This document shows positions 33,181-45,951 of a stretch of DNA of 64,000 nucleotides, piece by piece. Numbering within the stretch: the stretch's first letter is position 1; each line of letters starts with the position of its first letter. The notes below the pieces were generated by a model. That model was not told where the DNA came from and ran no database searches. It saw nothing but the letters and a program-made list of their open reading frames with translations. The translations under genes and the position numbers were made by a program. This stretch comes from Bemisia tabaci (taxonomy: Eukaryota; Arthropoda; Insecta; Hemiptera; Aleyrodidae): the NCBI RefSeq assembly GCF_918797505.1, contig NC_092797.1, positions 29,711,372 through 29,775,371 of the forward strand. The letters run 5' to 3'.

Positions 33181-33246
33181 CAGGATCGAACTCCACACCC
33201 AGATTGCAGCCCATAGGCAAGTGCCTTTTTCACTACCCCTCTCCTT
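33181..33246 (-). repeat. tRNA-derived SINE head or tRNA pseudogene
   Basis: On the minus strand, AGTGAAAAAGGCACTTGCC resembles an RNA polymerase III A box region and GGAGTTCGATCCTG a B box (consensus GGTTCGANTCC), with about the spacing of a tRNA. It does not fold into an obvious full cloverleaf. Confidence 0.4.
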
Positions 33247-33333
33247 TAGAAAAATAAACTCGACTTTTAATTGGTACCTACGTATCTAAGTATGCAGTTC
33301 ATCAAGGTCAAGAACAATATCCAGGATGAGAAC

Positions 33334-33467
33334 ACAATTGGACGTATTTCTTTCAAACGGAACTATGCGTATAAAGACATGAGCCTTGAGACCCATAAGA
33401 ATACATGCACAACAGGGTTCACGTCATAATGCACATAGTTCCGTTTGACAGAAATACGTCCAATTGT
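33334..33467. mobile_element. Family H MITE, short copy
   Basis: 134 bp; ACAATTGGACGTATTTCT at left and AGAAATACGTCCAATTGT at right are exact complements, extending inward through TCAAACGGAACTATG and CATAGTTCCGTTTGA. Confidence 0.92.
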
Positions 33468-33697
33468 AAGTCTGCGCCCACGGATCTCCCGGTGACACCT
33501 GACGAAAGTTCAATACATTAGATCCGCGAAGCTCTTAATGGATTCGCGATCCTCTCAAGGTCATCGCGATCTCGAACGCTGGAGCGACCAAGCCATCAAA
33601 CGTCGAAGCCAGGTTGTTCGCTCTTCGTCTCTGTGTGCGCTCAGTTCTCGAGTCATCGCCATAAACTAGGTTACTCAGCGCGCGATACTGCGAGCTA

Positions 33698-33883
33698 TAC
33701 AGTGTGATCCATAATTTCTGCAAATCCCAACAGGGTTCTTGCCCTTTTAGGTTCTGATCATCTTGGACTTTCAGGGAGTGCCAAAGGTCGTTTTCTTTGA
33801 CCTCGGAGCACTCAAAAACCTGTTCAAAAGTTACAAGTGACGCTTAGTGTTGGTGGTGCGGGACTTTTGAATCACCCTGTATG
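33698..33883. mobile_element. Family I MITE, degenerate
   Basis: TACAGTGTGATCCATAA at the left and GGGACTTTTGAATCACCCTG at the right match the ends of 53251-53462. Confidence 0.6.
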
Positions 33884-34498
33884 CTGTAGTATGGCCGAAG
33901 CACTCGATTTATTGACTTGCGTCCGAGTCTGATGACTGGTGAGATCTACCCTGGCCAGTCATGCAAACGAAGGTTGGAGCGTCATCGTCAGTCGTAAGCG
34001 ACTAAAATTGTTTACTCTTCCAGCTCAAGAGCTCTAGATGAGAGGATTTCATGCCGGAAAACTAGCTGTTAAACCATCGAAACATGAGTGGAAATTCAAA
34101 ACTTGATAAGTCATTACAGCCATTACAGCCATTACGGATTGAATATAGTGTTTCTCTCTGCAAAAAGACCAAAATGCCTTCGCTTTACTGACTTCTGATT
34201 GAGAAACTTTCTTTAACTTTTGGTCTTAATTTTATGATAAGAATTTTTATTTCCACGCTACCTACCAGGATACCCGATACCTCGGGATACCCTATAAATG
34301 TAATAGACATAGTGGGACAATCGTAACAACATCTTACTGTCACGGCCGGCGCTACCTTGTTTTGCACTTTTATTCCTCTGTTGTTAATGGCTTTGTGTCA
34401 AGTATTTTGCACTTCCACTCTTTAAATGTCAAGCGAGGTCCGCAGATTGTGTATCCTGTAGACATGAATTCCCTACGTTTAAAGTGATTTAATTTTTG

Positions 34499-34705
34499 GA
34501 AATGCCGCAGTGTTAAATCGGGTTATGCATCCTGGGCGAGTTAAGCCAAAGACTTCCACGAATTTTCTCTTGAAATCTATGGACTATAAATATAAAATGC
34601 TGTAATGTTAAGATACATTCACCGGATAATGAGTTCAAGCTCGCGCGACTTGAAGCAAGGACTTCTACGAATTTCCTCTTGAGATCTCCGCTCTTTAAGA
34701 ATAAA
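34499..34705 (+). repeat. Two-copy degenerate tandem duplication, about 110 bp
   Basis: CAAAGACTTCCACGAATTTT and CAAGGACTTCTACGAATTTC lie about 110 bases apart, each followed by CTCTTGA-ATCT. Confidence 0.65.
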
Positions 34706-34917
34706 GAAGTCGTTCTGACATAATAGGCACAATGCAATTTTGGTTACTAAGCGTCTCTACTGATTTCTACAGGAGGCAACACGGATTGAATCAAAGAATT
34801 TCGATCCCGGGATAAAAAAAAAATTGATCTTGCTCTCGCTTTTCAATGTGGAAAGTTGAAAAATGTTGAGACTACTGTATTTTCGTAAATACTCGATAGT
34901 AAAAATTGCAAACAAAA

Positions 34918-35683
34918 TCTTTCATTTCCTGAGAGTATAGTAATTTCTAATTTTGTCGTCTTTCGGTGATACAAGAGACAGCACCTTTAATTAATCGAGT
35001 TAAGAGAGAGACCAAACACGCAATTTGGCCAGGAACGGCGCGACTGAGAGAGAAATGATGACGAGGACTTGAGATGAGAAGGAGAAGCCCTCAGCGCGGC
35101 GGTCGGCATGTAACACATATTAGCGCCTACATTCCTGCAAGACTGCACGAATACTTCACGCATTGCATCAAACACAGTGCGGTCACTGCGGTCAGCGTGA
35201 AACGGATAGCGCCTACAAGACTGCGTGAATACTTCACGCATTGCGTCAAACACAGTGCGTTCAGCAGCGGTCGTCGGCGTGAAACTCATAGCGCCTACAA
35301 AACTGCCGGAATACTTCACGCATTGCTTCAAACACGGTGCGGTCTGCGCGGCGCGGCGGCGGAAGTTAAAATCATTAAACCACATTTATGTTTGTTCCTT
35401 CATAATTTTTTCGTTCATTTCTTATGAATGGAAGGCCTTGTCCACGCAGAGATAGGTTTACGAGACTTAACTTTCGCGCTAAGTTCCGTGAACTTTTGCT
35501 AGTAGTGTTGACAGGGCTTTCCCAAAAAATGTGTTCAACACAAATAAACGCGTCTCATGCACCCCACCCCCGCTGGCACGTTCACTTGATGGTTTTTATT
35601 GATGTTTCAAAACGAATGAGAAAGGGGCGGCAAAATACAGGCGGCCCATCATGGGCGGCAAGTAGGTAAATCCGGCCCTGCTT
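34918..35683. mobile_element. Family C repeat, opposite orientation, truncated
   Basis: Carries the ACTTCACGCATTG minisatellite (four units) and ends GGCGGCAAGTAGGTAAATCC. The end that should carry the CATGGGCC palindrome is missing. Its open frames on both strands are repeat-derived. Confidence 0.8.
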
Positions 35684-35926
35684 GTCACATTGCCCTCATA
35701 CTTGTACTTGTCATATACGCTTCATCTCCATTCTAGATTTTCTCAGCTTTTTATCGAAAAAATGTAATATTACCGAAAAACCGACGACCTTCATCCTTCT
35801 TCGTTCTAAAATAACTGTATGGCAAACCACTGAGAATTCAAATCTACAAAATGAAACATCATAAATATCAGGTTTTCTCGTAATAGAACAGTACGTGCGG
35901 AAAAAAAAACGCGAAGTATTGGAGTT

Positions 35927-36090
35927 CAGTGGCGTGGCGTGAATTGCGATGTATCGATTGTTCTGCCATTTAATCTATGGTAAAGAATCGATTATTAAGG
36001 TGTCCGCTGCGAACACCCTGTTTATCGATCCTTTTCCGTAGCTTTAAATGGAATAACAATCGATATATCGCAGAGTGCGCCACGCCACTG
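35927..36090. mobile_element. Family B hAT-like MITE
   Basis: 164 bp; starts CAGTGGCGTGGCGTGAATTG and ends GCGCCACGCCACTG. Exact 8-bp duplication TTGGAGTT on both sides, the hAT hallmark. Internal AATCGATTATTAAGG and ATCGATATATCG. Non-coding. Confidence 0.93.
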
Positions 36091-36382
36091 TTGGAGTTAC
36101 GGCGTTTTTGCTGTGGATCGCAGAGAGGCTCAAACCATTCATTTCTTATGCAGGTGTGCATAAAAATCCAGGTACATAAAAATACAAAGGGGAACAGAGT
36201 GAGGGGGAGGGAGAGGGGTATCAAACTGTTTCGTGAGAATAATTCTTTCTTTAGGCTGAAATGATGCGTCGCCTGTTGCATAAACGATGCTAAGCCCGTA
36301 AATGAAACTGCTTGTAAAGAGGCTCAAGATGGAAAGTGTGCCGACTCCCAACTGCCCTAACCGCCCTGTGCCCTGTGCCACG

Positions 36383-36635
36383 CTACCGTGCTAAAGAAGA
36401 ACGCCGTATGAGCCTGCGGACGTTGTCATATCTCCTTCAATTTAGAACAAATTTATTGGGAAAGTTATGCATATTTTTCTTCAAATTTTTCAGACAATTT
36501 TGTTCGCAACTTGATCCAAAATGTCCTTATGTTTCAGCGGAAAATATCCATAATTTTCCTCAAAAATACATGTTTTATTCGGGGGAATTTGGCAACTCTC
36601 GATCGTTCATACGGCGTTTTTCCTAAGCAGGGCAG
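36383..36635. mobile_element. Family A MITE
   Basis: 253 bp; CTACCGTGCTAAAGAAGAAC start. Exact 4-bp duplication CACG on both sides. Open frames across it are chance. Confidence 0.92.
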
Positions 36636-36843
36636 CACGGCCCTCAGCCCACGGGACTGGACCGGCTTAATTCCCCTTCACCTACTTGCCTTTCCTGCAG
36701 TGCAGACCCTAGCGCGATTACGGCTTTGCTTTTGCGACGCAGGCTCAGAGCACGTTGCCACGTAGACGCCATAACCGGCATAAAAAGATCATTTTAATAA
36801 CTTTTATTATGCTAATGTTTTATACTTAAATGCGATAAGATGG

Positions 36844-36870
36844 AAAATAGTGCGATATCCGCACTATTTT
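36844..36870. repeat. Perfect hairpin, 11-bp arms
   Basis: AAAATAGTGCG, loop ATATC, CGCACTATTTT. Confidence 0.9.
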
Positions 36871-37082
36871 GCGGAAAAAACAAGGCCAGAAAGTTCCAGT
36901 TAGTTCCATTTTCCTTGCAAAACAGAGTGGACCGAGCAATAGTTAACCATCTTGTTACATACAGTTCGGACCACATTTTTAAGTTTCTTTTTTTTATCTT
37001 TCTTTTTAACTTTGATGTATTGAGAATGACATTTTTTGGGGATATATGTGGTAACATAATTAAGTAAAGCACGGGACCCACA

Positions 37083-37341
37083 ATTGGACCGATTTAAACA
37101 GAGAGGCATCAATCCACATCAGCTATTGCCAAATTTACTAGGGTAGTTTAATTTTATACATGAAAACGGCTGTGCGGATTTTACTGCAAACGTCGGTGAA
37201 TTATCTCCATGGAACGAAGCAAATTCCTTAAAATTTTCAAAGGAATCTGCACAGATGTTCTCGCGTAAAAAAATATTTGCCCACTTAAATTAGGCAACAG
37301 CTGATGTGGCTTGGTTCCTTTCTGTTAAACGCGGTCCAATT
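37083..37341. mobile_element. 259-bp inverted-repeat element
   Basis: ATTGGACCGATTTAAACAGA on the left is mirrored by TCTGTTAAACGCGGTCCAAT on the right, with further pairing of CCACATCAGCT and AGCTGATGTGG. No second copy seen here. Confidence 0.8.
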
Positions 37342-38600
37342 TATGCCCGTGACAAGTAAGGTGTACCACAGAGAAACACAGATAAAAATCATTCGTGTGT
37401 TAAAAGTTCATATGTGTTCTGGGTCCCACTACTTTGCAGTATTAATTTCCCACTTACTTTCGTAGTTACTATATGATACTTTTATTGGAACAGTTATTTC
37501 GGCTCCCGTAATATCGCACCGTTCTCACCGGTATTGGAAGCAATGTTACCTAGGTAATTACAACGAGGAAAGTAGGCAGGTCTTGGAATCTTCAATGAGT
37601 ATTTGAACAGCAACAACTCTATTTTCCCCATGACAAGTTTCGTTGCATTCTATTATCTCCTGACTTTTTTCAAACTTTTCCAAGTTTTTAATCAAACAAC
37701 TCATTGAATTTTTCCTGACCTTTTTTCAAGGATGTAAAGTGCGAATTTTTTTTTTTACAGCATAGGTTAATGTAAACTTTAACCTGCGTCTACAGAAAAC
37801 ATGGGTGCGGTCAGAGTGATTCGAAAATTTCTTCGAAAAAATAGAACTCATGATTTATGATATAGCTTAAATCCCTCAATTTTTCCCTCTTTTTCATGGT
37901 TGAGTGGAATTGATTAACTTTTTCAGGTTTTGATTATCTTTTCAAAGGCTTCTTCCCATTTTACAGAAGTCAACAACAGTATTTATCCTTTTTAACACGC
38001 AAGGTTAATTCTCTTTCGATTCTCCCGGTGGAATCAGACTATAAAAGCTATTATGTACGCACACAAACAAGACGGCTTCCATTCGCGGGCGAGTTCTGAA
38101 GGTTGCGCTCATCACCTGCTTCATGGCTTTATATGATTAGACAATCATAAACAAATAAAAACAAAACCGCGTTTTGCGAGCAGATGTGATTTCTTCAGAG
38201 GCAAAATAGACCTTCTACTTGCGTTTCATGGGTGGACTCTTCAAATTGTGAGACTACTTCACTCAACCTCGCAGATAGGTAACCGTTTTGTAAGGCTATT
38301 GAGCGACATAATAAGCATGTTTGATTGTTGGGTAAATCTATAAGTCACGCTACTGAATGCGTGGCTTGATAGAAGACAAAAGGCTATGAGTGTTTTTATT
38401 ATCCTCTCACAGAAAACACTCAAAACACCCTCTCAACAATTTTTTATTGAGAATAGAAATTTGAAATTACACCGCCCATGATGAAAGTTTTTCAGTACCT
38501 AAAGACTTACGAAGACCATCCACCAGCCTCCTGACATCGAGTGAAAACTTTTACTATCTTCGGGGATCCACCACTCAACTCCTACGAGCTGATCAATGAA
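37342..38600. other. Gene-free stretch
   Basis: AT-rich, featureless apart from T-runs. Confidence 0.5.
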
Positions 38601-38761
38601 ACTGATGGACAAACCAGTGAGCATAGGGGACCAAGGGGATGTTGTGCGATCCTATTGGTTGAGGCGGGTGGTTGCAATGGACAAAAGAGTTAAGAACGAC
38701 TATAGACTAACTAACGGTAACGCATGAGAGACTTCAGTTAAAATATTATATTCCCCGTGGA

Positions 38762-39016
38762 GGCCGATTATTGAAATTTATAGACAAAGCTATAGGTAAA
38801 GAAGACATAAGGAGTATAGAGCGATCCTATTGGTTGAAATGGGTGGTTCTTATAGAATAAAGAGGTAAATGATGGACTATAACTATCGGTTCTCTCGTGA
38901 TCTGCCGTTAGTTACTCTATTACGTACGTCCTCCGTCCATTGCAACCACCCGCTTCTACCAGTAAGATTCCTCCATATCCGTTTTGCCTTCTTTGTCTAT
39001 TGCTTTGTCTATCAAT
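38762..39016. mobile_element. Family G MITE
   Basis: GGCCGATTATTGAAATTTAT and TAGACAAAGC at the left, GCTTTGTCTATCAATTTCAA and TAAGCCC at the right. Partial copies abut on both sides (about 38600-38720 and 39035-39138), making a local cluster. Confidence 0.8.
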
Positions 39017-39139
39017 TTCAATAATAAGCCCGCAGGTCTTTAAAAACCACGCGTTTCAACCAAAAGGATCGCTCCATTTGCCTTTTGCCATCTTTGTCTA
39101 TCGCTTTGTCTATTAATGTCAATAATCAGCCCGCAGGAA

Positions 39140-40895
39140 TCTTTCCCTCTCGGTTGTTAAGCAACGTGCTGAGCAATTTTCTCAAATTGTTAAAAAACAC
39201 CGGTTTTGGTTCCCCATCTGTTGAACAATTTACTCAAAACGTAGTTCAACACTAACAAGAAGGTAAACTAAGTGTTGTTAGGTACCTACAAGAAAACTTT
39301 GAATTCCCGAAAGTAAAAGTGATCGTCTGTGCTGGGATACCAGAGGATGTTCTGTTCGTCTCTAAGTGTAGGTAATGCCTCTGAAGAGACCCCTTTTCTT
39401 TTTTCCACTTTTCGAAAGATGAAGGGGAAAAATCTTCGTTTGTATCTTCCTTATTACAAAGCTCTGCATATCCAGTGAGTTTGCAGAACAAGTACTGAAG
39501 TTACCCTTTGGCAACACGGACTGGTGGTCAACCGAAAATGAATTGGCACCAGTGGCGCGGCGCATGAACTATTGCCTCACAGGGGCCGCGGGCGAAGAAC
39601 AGATCGCGAACTCCCTGCACAGGCACACCGAAGTCGATCGCCACACAGTGAGCGAGAAACGAGCTGGAAATTGGGACAATGTTCAACCTTGCATGACCTT
39701 GCCGAAGAACCGATACGTTCGTTATGCATGATAAACCACACAGGATGAAAACAAAATAATCACTTAACAATTATTGGTTCCATCTGAGTAATTGAAATAA
39801 TAGTGCATGGCTGCCACTAATAAACATTATTCGACAGTCGGAGATAGAATGTAATCGCTTCGGGGGCTAATTTTAATGGTTTCTAGAAGCCTCTGCTCCT
39901 CGATGCTGGGAATAGATATTGATTTATGCTTTCATTTTCTTGTTTGATTCCTATCTTAAAGGGAGAAAGACTATATTTTCATAAATTACCAATGACTTAG
40001 GTTGAAAGCTTTGAACTTTTTACTTTCGGACCTTTCTCCTCTATAAAAACGGAGGGAACCGCAGAAGGAGCCGAAGAATATGACACACAGAGATATAAAT
40101 ACTAGGACTTTGTGATAGGATTTGGTCCCTGACAGATTTTACACTTATATTAAAAAACAAAAATCTTGCTATTTAAGGTAATTGTTGTCGTTATACTACG
40201 AATAATTGACGCGGGAAAAAGTGAAAAATTGGGAAAACTGAGGATACCTTCGACCGATGATTTGTGTACACGATCGGGTTTGAGTATGCTGCTCATAATG
40301 AAGGAATTGTCTTTTCCAATTTAAAGCAGTTATGCTTTTTGCGCCCTCAGCCAAAATGGCTATATTTGGCGCGTAAGAGAATAATCTGAGGGAGGATGAC
40401 GATACTTAAAATTAAATTTTACACTCGATATGGAGTCGAGACTTGATACAGAGTTTGTGAAAGAAAACTTGAATTTTTTCACTAATTAGTTAACTCGCAG
40501 TCCCTAGAATCTAGATAATTTTCTTTCTTTTTCCCTTTACCATGTATCTTTTTTATTAGAGATGAAGGGCTGAATTTGGATTTAGAAATCTAAATCTGAA
40601 AAAGAGGAGAGAAAAGAAAAAAAGCCAACAACAATTCTAAATACTGCTCTGATTCTTTCCGTTTCAGTATGACTCGCTCAGTCTTCGTTCTTTTAAATGC
40701 GAATTGTGTTCGTTCAATTCCAATGGATCGTATTCGATAGTGGTTCGATGTATCGTCTGGTTCAAAACAATAGAACATAACCTCAAACCAAAATTTTAGG
40801 ATATTAGCCAGAAAAGCTGGAAATGAGAAATTTCGTAGCAGTTTCACTGCTCTTGGCCAATTAGTACTCATACGAATCAATAATCTATCACAAAA
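39140..40895. other. Gene-free stretch
   Basis: Short CAGTGGCGCGGCGC fragment near 39550 resembles one end of family B. Otherwise nothing recognised. Confidence 0.45.
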
Positions 40896-41413
40896 AACCG
40901 TTTAATGTATCGAATACGATCTACAAAATAGATCACTTTTATTCGAGAACTTCACTGAAAAAAAAAAAATCCCGGTGTATTTACTAAGAAAAGGGTAAAA
41001 TTACCAAGAATTCAGGATTCTATTTGATCCCAGTTTTTTCTAGGTAAAATTACCATTTATGGAATTGGTAATTTTACCGAGAAATCTCGGTAAAATTATT
41101 GAACTTTCTCGGTAATTTTACTGGACCTTGGTAAAAACGCCAATATTTTTACGTAGAATTACGGAGATAAAATGGCAAAGTTACCGGGAGTTGATTACCA
41201 ATAAAAGTGGTATTCTTCCTGAAAAAACAATAAAAATACCGGTTTGTAGGTAAGCTTACAAGTCTGTCTTGGTAAAATTACCAATAATTGGTAAAAAAGG
41301 GAGATGGTAAAGGTACCAACGGACCATGGTAAAAACGCCGAGAATTTTTTTTCAATGAACCGTTTATTGTATCGAATACGATCTACAAACTAGATCAGTT
41401 TTATTCGAGAACT
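40896..41413. mobile_element. GGTAAAATTACC-rich element between 56-bp direct repeats
   Basis: 56-bp direct repeats with few mismatches (40896-40951, 41358-41413; core TATCGAATACGATCTACAAA) enclose about 400 bases. That segment starts CACTGAAAAAAA, ends TTTTTTTTCAATG and is filled with GGTAAAATTACC-type palindromes. The ends recall family F. Confidence 0.75.
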
Positions 41414-41700
41414 TTTGTCACGGTTAGCAGAAAGCGCGGACCAGAGTTTGCCGGGCCTGTGCTCATCGATATCGCAATCCGGCTCAACAGGAAGACTCGG
41501 TTTTGGCGCGAGCGGGATCGTGACCTTTTGCATCGAAACCGGAACAGTCTAACCACCAAGGAACCCCTCTCCTCCTCTCCGCTGACACCACACCACACCG
41601 CACCAGCTCAGCGCGCGCCCGCCGCCGACTCCTTTCAATCCAAAATTTCTCAATTCTGTCTCAGTTCTCATCAATCATAATAAATTGCAGAAAATCGTAT
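41414..41700. other. GC-rich island, candidate promoter
   Basis: Compositional island with CACACCGCACC, GCGCGCGCCCGCCGCCG and TCTCAGTTC (initiator-like). No splice-supported coding frame. Confidence 0.25.
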
Positions 41701-41931
41701 GTCTATGCGGTTCAACTAATCGTAAGAGGGTGTTACGCTTGACCTGTTCGGCATCCCGACTACCTGCCTGCCTGATTGAAAGGCACTTGTTTCAAGTCAT
41801 TTTGAACTTTTACGGATTACTGTGATTCAAACATACATATTTATGACGCTCAGTCGATTTGAAGTCTTGCAGTTCGTTATACAATCTATACTGTGGATGT
41901 AGTGTGTAGTGCGTGGATAAGGATTTCTATA

Positions 41932-42322
41932 TTGCCGTGCTAACGGAGAACGCCGTATGAACATTTGGACTGCATTTTGCAATTTGGCACTATAAATTCT
42001 GGCTCTCCTGGAAAGACACTTATGTGCATAGGGAAACTAATGGCACATACGTTGTTTTTAAACCGGGCTAGAATTTATAGTTCCAAATTGCAAAATGTGG
42101 TTCATTTAAGAGTTGCCAAATTCACCAAGATAAAGCATGCGGTATTGAGAAGTCATTCATATTTTTCCTTGAAATTTTCTGATATTTTGGGTAAAAATGC
42201 GAACAAAATTGTCCGAGAAATTTGAAAAAAGTATTGACAATTTTCCGAGTAAATTCGAGTTTAATTGAATGAAATATGGCAGCGTCTAAATGCTCATACG
42301 GCGTTTTTCCTCAGCACGGTAG
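41932..42322. mobile_element. Family A MITE carrying a nested family K copy
   Basis: Ends TTGCCGTGCTAACGGAG and CTCAGCACGGTAG with an exact 4-bp duplication TATA. At 391 bp it exceeds the family length by the size of the inserted element. Confidence 0.92.
41967..42102. mobile_element. Family K MITE (136 bp), intact
   Basis: CATTTTGCAATTTGG at the left and CCAAATTGCAAAATG at the right, with TATAAATTCT and AGAATTTATA inside; CATTT flanks it on both sides. Confidence 0.85.
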
Positions 42323-44735
42323 TATAGCTTAGTAACATGCATAAAAGAGTCCATGTTGCACAGAAGCAGATATGGACTTAGATCTACGATGCAGCTGGTA
42401 AAGGCTGGGAGAAGCCATGATTAGGGGCCGTTCATTTTGTATGTAACGCTTTAAGGGAAGATGGGCGTTCGAGGTTGCCGTATGTATCGCTAGAATAGGG
42501 GCGTATGAACAGCAAACGAGGAAGGGGTGGGGTGGGGTTGTCGCATGGGGGTTGAAGAAGAGAAAGACTGAAAGAAGAAGAAAAATTTCTTGGTGTAGGT
42601 ATTGGTACGTGGTAAGTTGGTAACGATCGGCGACGCTATTTTATGCACTAGTCAACTTTTCTATCCTAGCGTTTAAGTCTCCAAAAATATGCATGCCAAA
42701 TACGGCGGTAGTGCTGCAACATTATGATGACGCATGTTTCTTCATTCACATTTCACGAACCACGGTATTCACACGATATTGTTACTACAGAATTTCTTCT
42801 CTTTCTTTTTTCCCCTTTCTCTCCTTCCCCTATTCTTCTTTCTCTCGAACGGGAGATAAATAAAAACAGTTTCGTGAAAACAGCGTAAGGGTAACATTCA
42901 CGTTACTGACCGTTTATTGGTAAACGATACATGTACTTGAACCCTTGGGACTCAGCTTCCATTGGACATTAAACCATAACATTAAAAAACTTGAATAAAT
43001 TGAGAGATAAAATAATAGTCATCGTGTCTAAACCTAATTCGCCGACAGAGACCGTCTAACCAGTATATGAATGACGAAATGACGATACGACTATATGAAC
43101 ACGTGGAAGCTCGTCTTGCCTAACTTAAAAATTGAAGGCAAACCGATGAGACGTTGAAATAACCTCTTACTATTCGATATAAAGCTAATTCTTGAGTGTA
43201 TCTCTGGTGCACGTGCCATTTCATGATGATACCACTATTCGACCACGTGGGAGCTCGGGTTGCCTCAAATTAAATTGAAGGCGAACTGACTTGGCCTCAA
43301 TAAAATCCTTTCCTGTGTGTAGTTCTTCCTTCATTTGTGAAAATCTGAGTGATATATTTTGCTGAGAATAACTCCTGATGACGACTTACTTTATGCATAA
43401 AATAGCTGCCTTGTAAGGAACCTAGCTTAATACCAGCTTATGAAAAGTCCCCAGTGGCATGGACTGTTAAATTTGGACTTCCGTAAACTTATACGCTTTC
43501 TTAAAATGTACGAATTGGAGACCGTTTTTATTCCTCTTTCATTGAATATCGTATAGAGCACACACAAACATTTACTTTTTAGTTGTAGATTAGTTGCAAA
43601 CAATTAGAATTTGTCATGAAATTACCTATGATGTTTTCGTGATGGATTAAAAGAAATTTTAGGTCCGGCATAGAGAACCCTCTGTTTTTTCTCTGTTATT
43701 CTGCTGTTCGTATTTTGCGACTATAATTAAAACTGTGTAATTTTTTTTACGTAAGAGCCTTCTCGTAGTTTTCTACCTTAATTCCTTGTCTCATTTTCTC
43801 ATTTAGAGACTAACACCTGACAATTTATGCAGTGGCCGGTATGAAATTGCAGTTTATTTTTTTGTATAATTATAATGATTATAGAGTATTCCACGGCCCT
43901 CTAATGGCTGCCAACCGCTCATTAAAACATTAAGTGTAAGTAATATTTTACATTTTCGAGTCCGAGTAAGTTTTAATAGTAACAGCGTAAGAAGCTGCGT
44001 AAAAGACCGCCTATTATTAACGGTTCGTTTTAAATTCACACACTTCGTCCGCTCGCGAAAACCGGTTTGCAGGTCGAGCAATTTTTTAAAATTCTTTTTG
44101 TATCACCGTTTAGTCCTTGCCGTTTAAACCTCGTGATTTTATTGAGGCGAGAGAGGGATTTTATGACTTGAATTATGAGGTTTATGAAACAGAATAATTC
44201 AAGATTCAACTTACGGTTTAATAGCTGACCCGTCCAGTATTATTGTCAAAGATATGTGCACGATCTGAAACAGTAAGAAGGAGGAAAATCTAACATTATT
44301 TTGCTCAACGGTCCAAGTTTTCGGACATACTGATGCATATTCAACATTAGGCAACGTGCATGCACCTAGATTTGTGGTGTTGTAAAAACAATGACGCACA
44401 GGCCTTTGACAGGAAATAAGAATAGTCATTCAGAGTAATTTAATTTATTCACATACGTGTTTGCGCTCTTGGAAATAAATGTGATGCCTTCATATGTTGG
44501 GGTAAATATAATCTCTCAATTCTTTGAAAGTTGCTGTAATTCTCTATTGTTTTGAGATCATTCTGTATGAATATGCCAAAAAAAAAAAAAATGCAAGTAA
44601 GCAAGCAATCACAAGTTCTTCTAGAAATGGGTCTGATGCACATACCACAGAATCATATTTCCAAGATTACATCCCAAAATTTAGCAGAAGATAGTGAGAC
44701 CCGTCCAACCGTCAAATTACTCTAATTAGGGTTGG
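42323..44735. other. Gene-free stretch with a diverged direct repeat
   Basis: Two related segments of about 85 bp begin near 43082 and 43226 (CGACTATATGAACACGTGGAA and CTATTCGACCACGTGGGA, then TTGAAGGC). No gene recognised. Confidence 0.45.
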
Positions 44736-44996
44736 ATATCGACGGTGAAACTACCAAACCACGTATCTCGGTTTGCGACGTCGCAGACTTCCTGTCATAC
44801 TTTATTCTTTAAATGAAAAACTACCTAACATCCAGTCTTGAAAATTCCTGTGATTTTTCCTCTTTGTGCGGAGAAAATTCCGTGAAAATTTCAAGGAATG
44901 ATATTGATTTGGTCTACTTCAAAAAAATAAAATGTGAGCGTAGATTTTTAGACACCGCAAACGAGATACGTGGTTTGGTAGTTTCACCGTCGATAT
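44736..44996. mobile_element. 261-bp inverted-repeat element
   Basis: ATATCGACGGTGAAACTACC on the left and GGTAGTTTCACCGTCGATAT on the right are exact complements. Pairing continues through AAACCACGTATCTCG for about 45 bp. The 66-codon open frame in it is repeat-derived. Confidence 0.9.
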
Positions 44997-45479
44997 GGCG
45001 TTTGAAAGTGTAAAAAAGTGACACCATCCATGACGTTGGTAGCATGCTAAGGACCAACTCTGTCGGAGATGATCAACCAAGGGTCATACACATTTGCCTT
45101 TTGTTCCACATGCAGCGTTGACCAGATCAAATTGAGAGAAACTACTACATCCACACACAGGGGTAGCAGTTGACGTCACGCAAAAAATAACTTAACATTC
45201 AATTTTAGGGCGGATTGACTCTATTTTATCCGGTAGGAGGGCATCGCCGAACGCTCCTTCTAATGGCTAAAAAGATGAGGCCCTAAGAGATTCCTGTAGA
45301 AATGTCTGCAGGGCCCTTAAATTTTGCGGAAACGGCCCCTCTGACAAAAATTAAAGAGGAGCTGAGGTGCGAGTTCCCTAGCCCCCCTCCCCGGGGGGGC
45401 AATCTGCCCTTTCAACGAAAGAACCATCAAAAGGACTTGATTTTTTCAGGAGTATACAACTCACAATTTTTTTGTTCTC

Positions 45480-45919
45480 CGTAATTGGGAGATTTATCTT
45501 GTGAACCTCTAATTACACGATCAAAATCTCAACGTGGCATCCTCGCGAATGATCGACTGCGTCGTTGCGTCAATTGCGAGTCGTTCTCGGAACGAGACAA
45601 AGCAAATTTGCAAGCCTTTGATTTCGCCACATCTGCAAATCCGGTGGTAACGCAAGATTACGAGTGCTTCCCACCGATTCCGCAGCTTGTGTCCCGCACT
45701 CGCTTCCGTCCCCTGACATCTCCGATTCCGCGTGGTCTTACAATCAGTGTGACCATTAGGACCCCCCCCCCCCCTTTCTTTCGCCTCCCGGCCCGGCTCG
45801 AATGGCACCAGCATGAAGTGCGAACTTCCTTATTGCAGCGGAAATTGTTTCTGGACGAGGAGCTTGGATGTATCGTGATCATACCAGCGTGCTTTTGTTT
45901 CACTTGAGCGTAGGCGGGA

Positions 45920-45951
<32 letters not shown>

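Noticed and set aside
35074..35350. CRISPR-like array
   Set aside because: Repeats are long, degenerate and without regular spacers, in a eukaryotic transposon.
34987..35427. 132- and 117-codon frames on both strands
   Set aside because: Translations of the family C minisatellite; repeated peptide units, not a gene.
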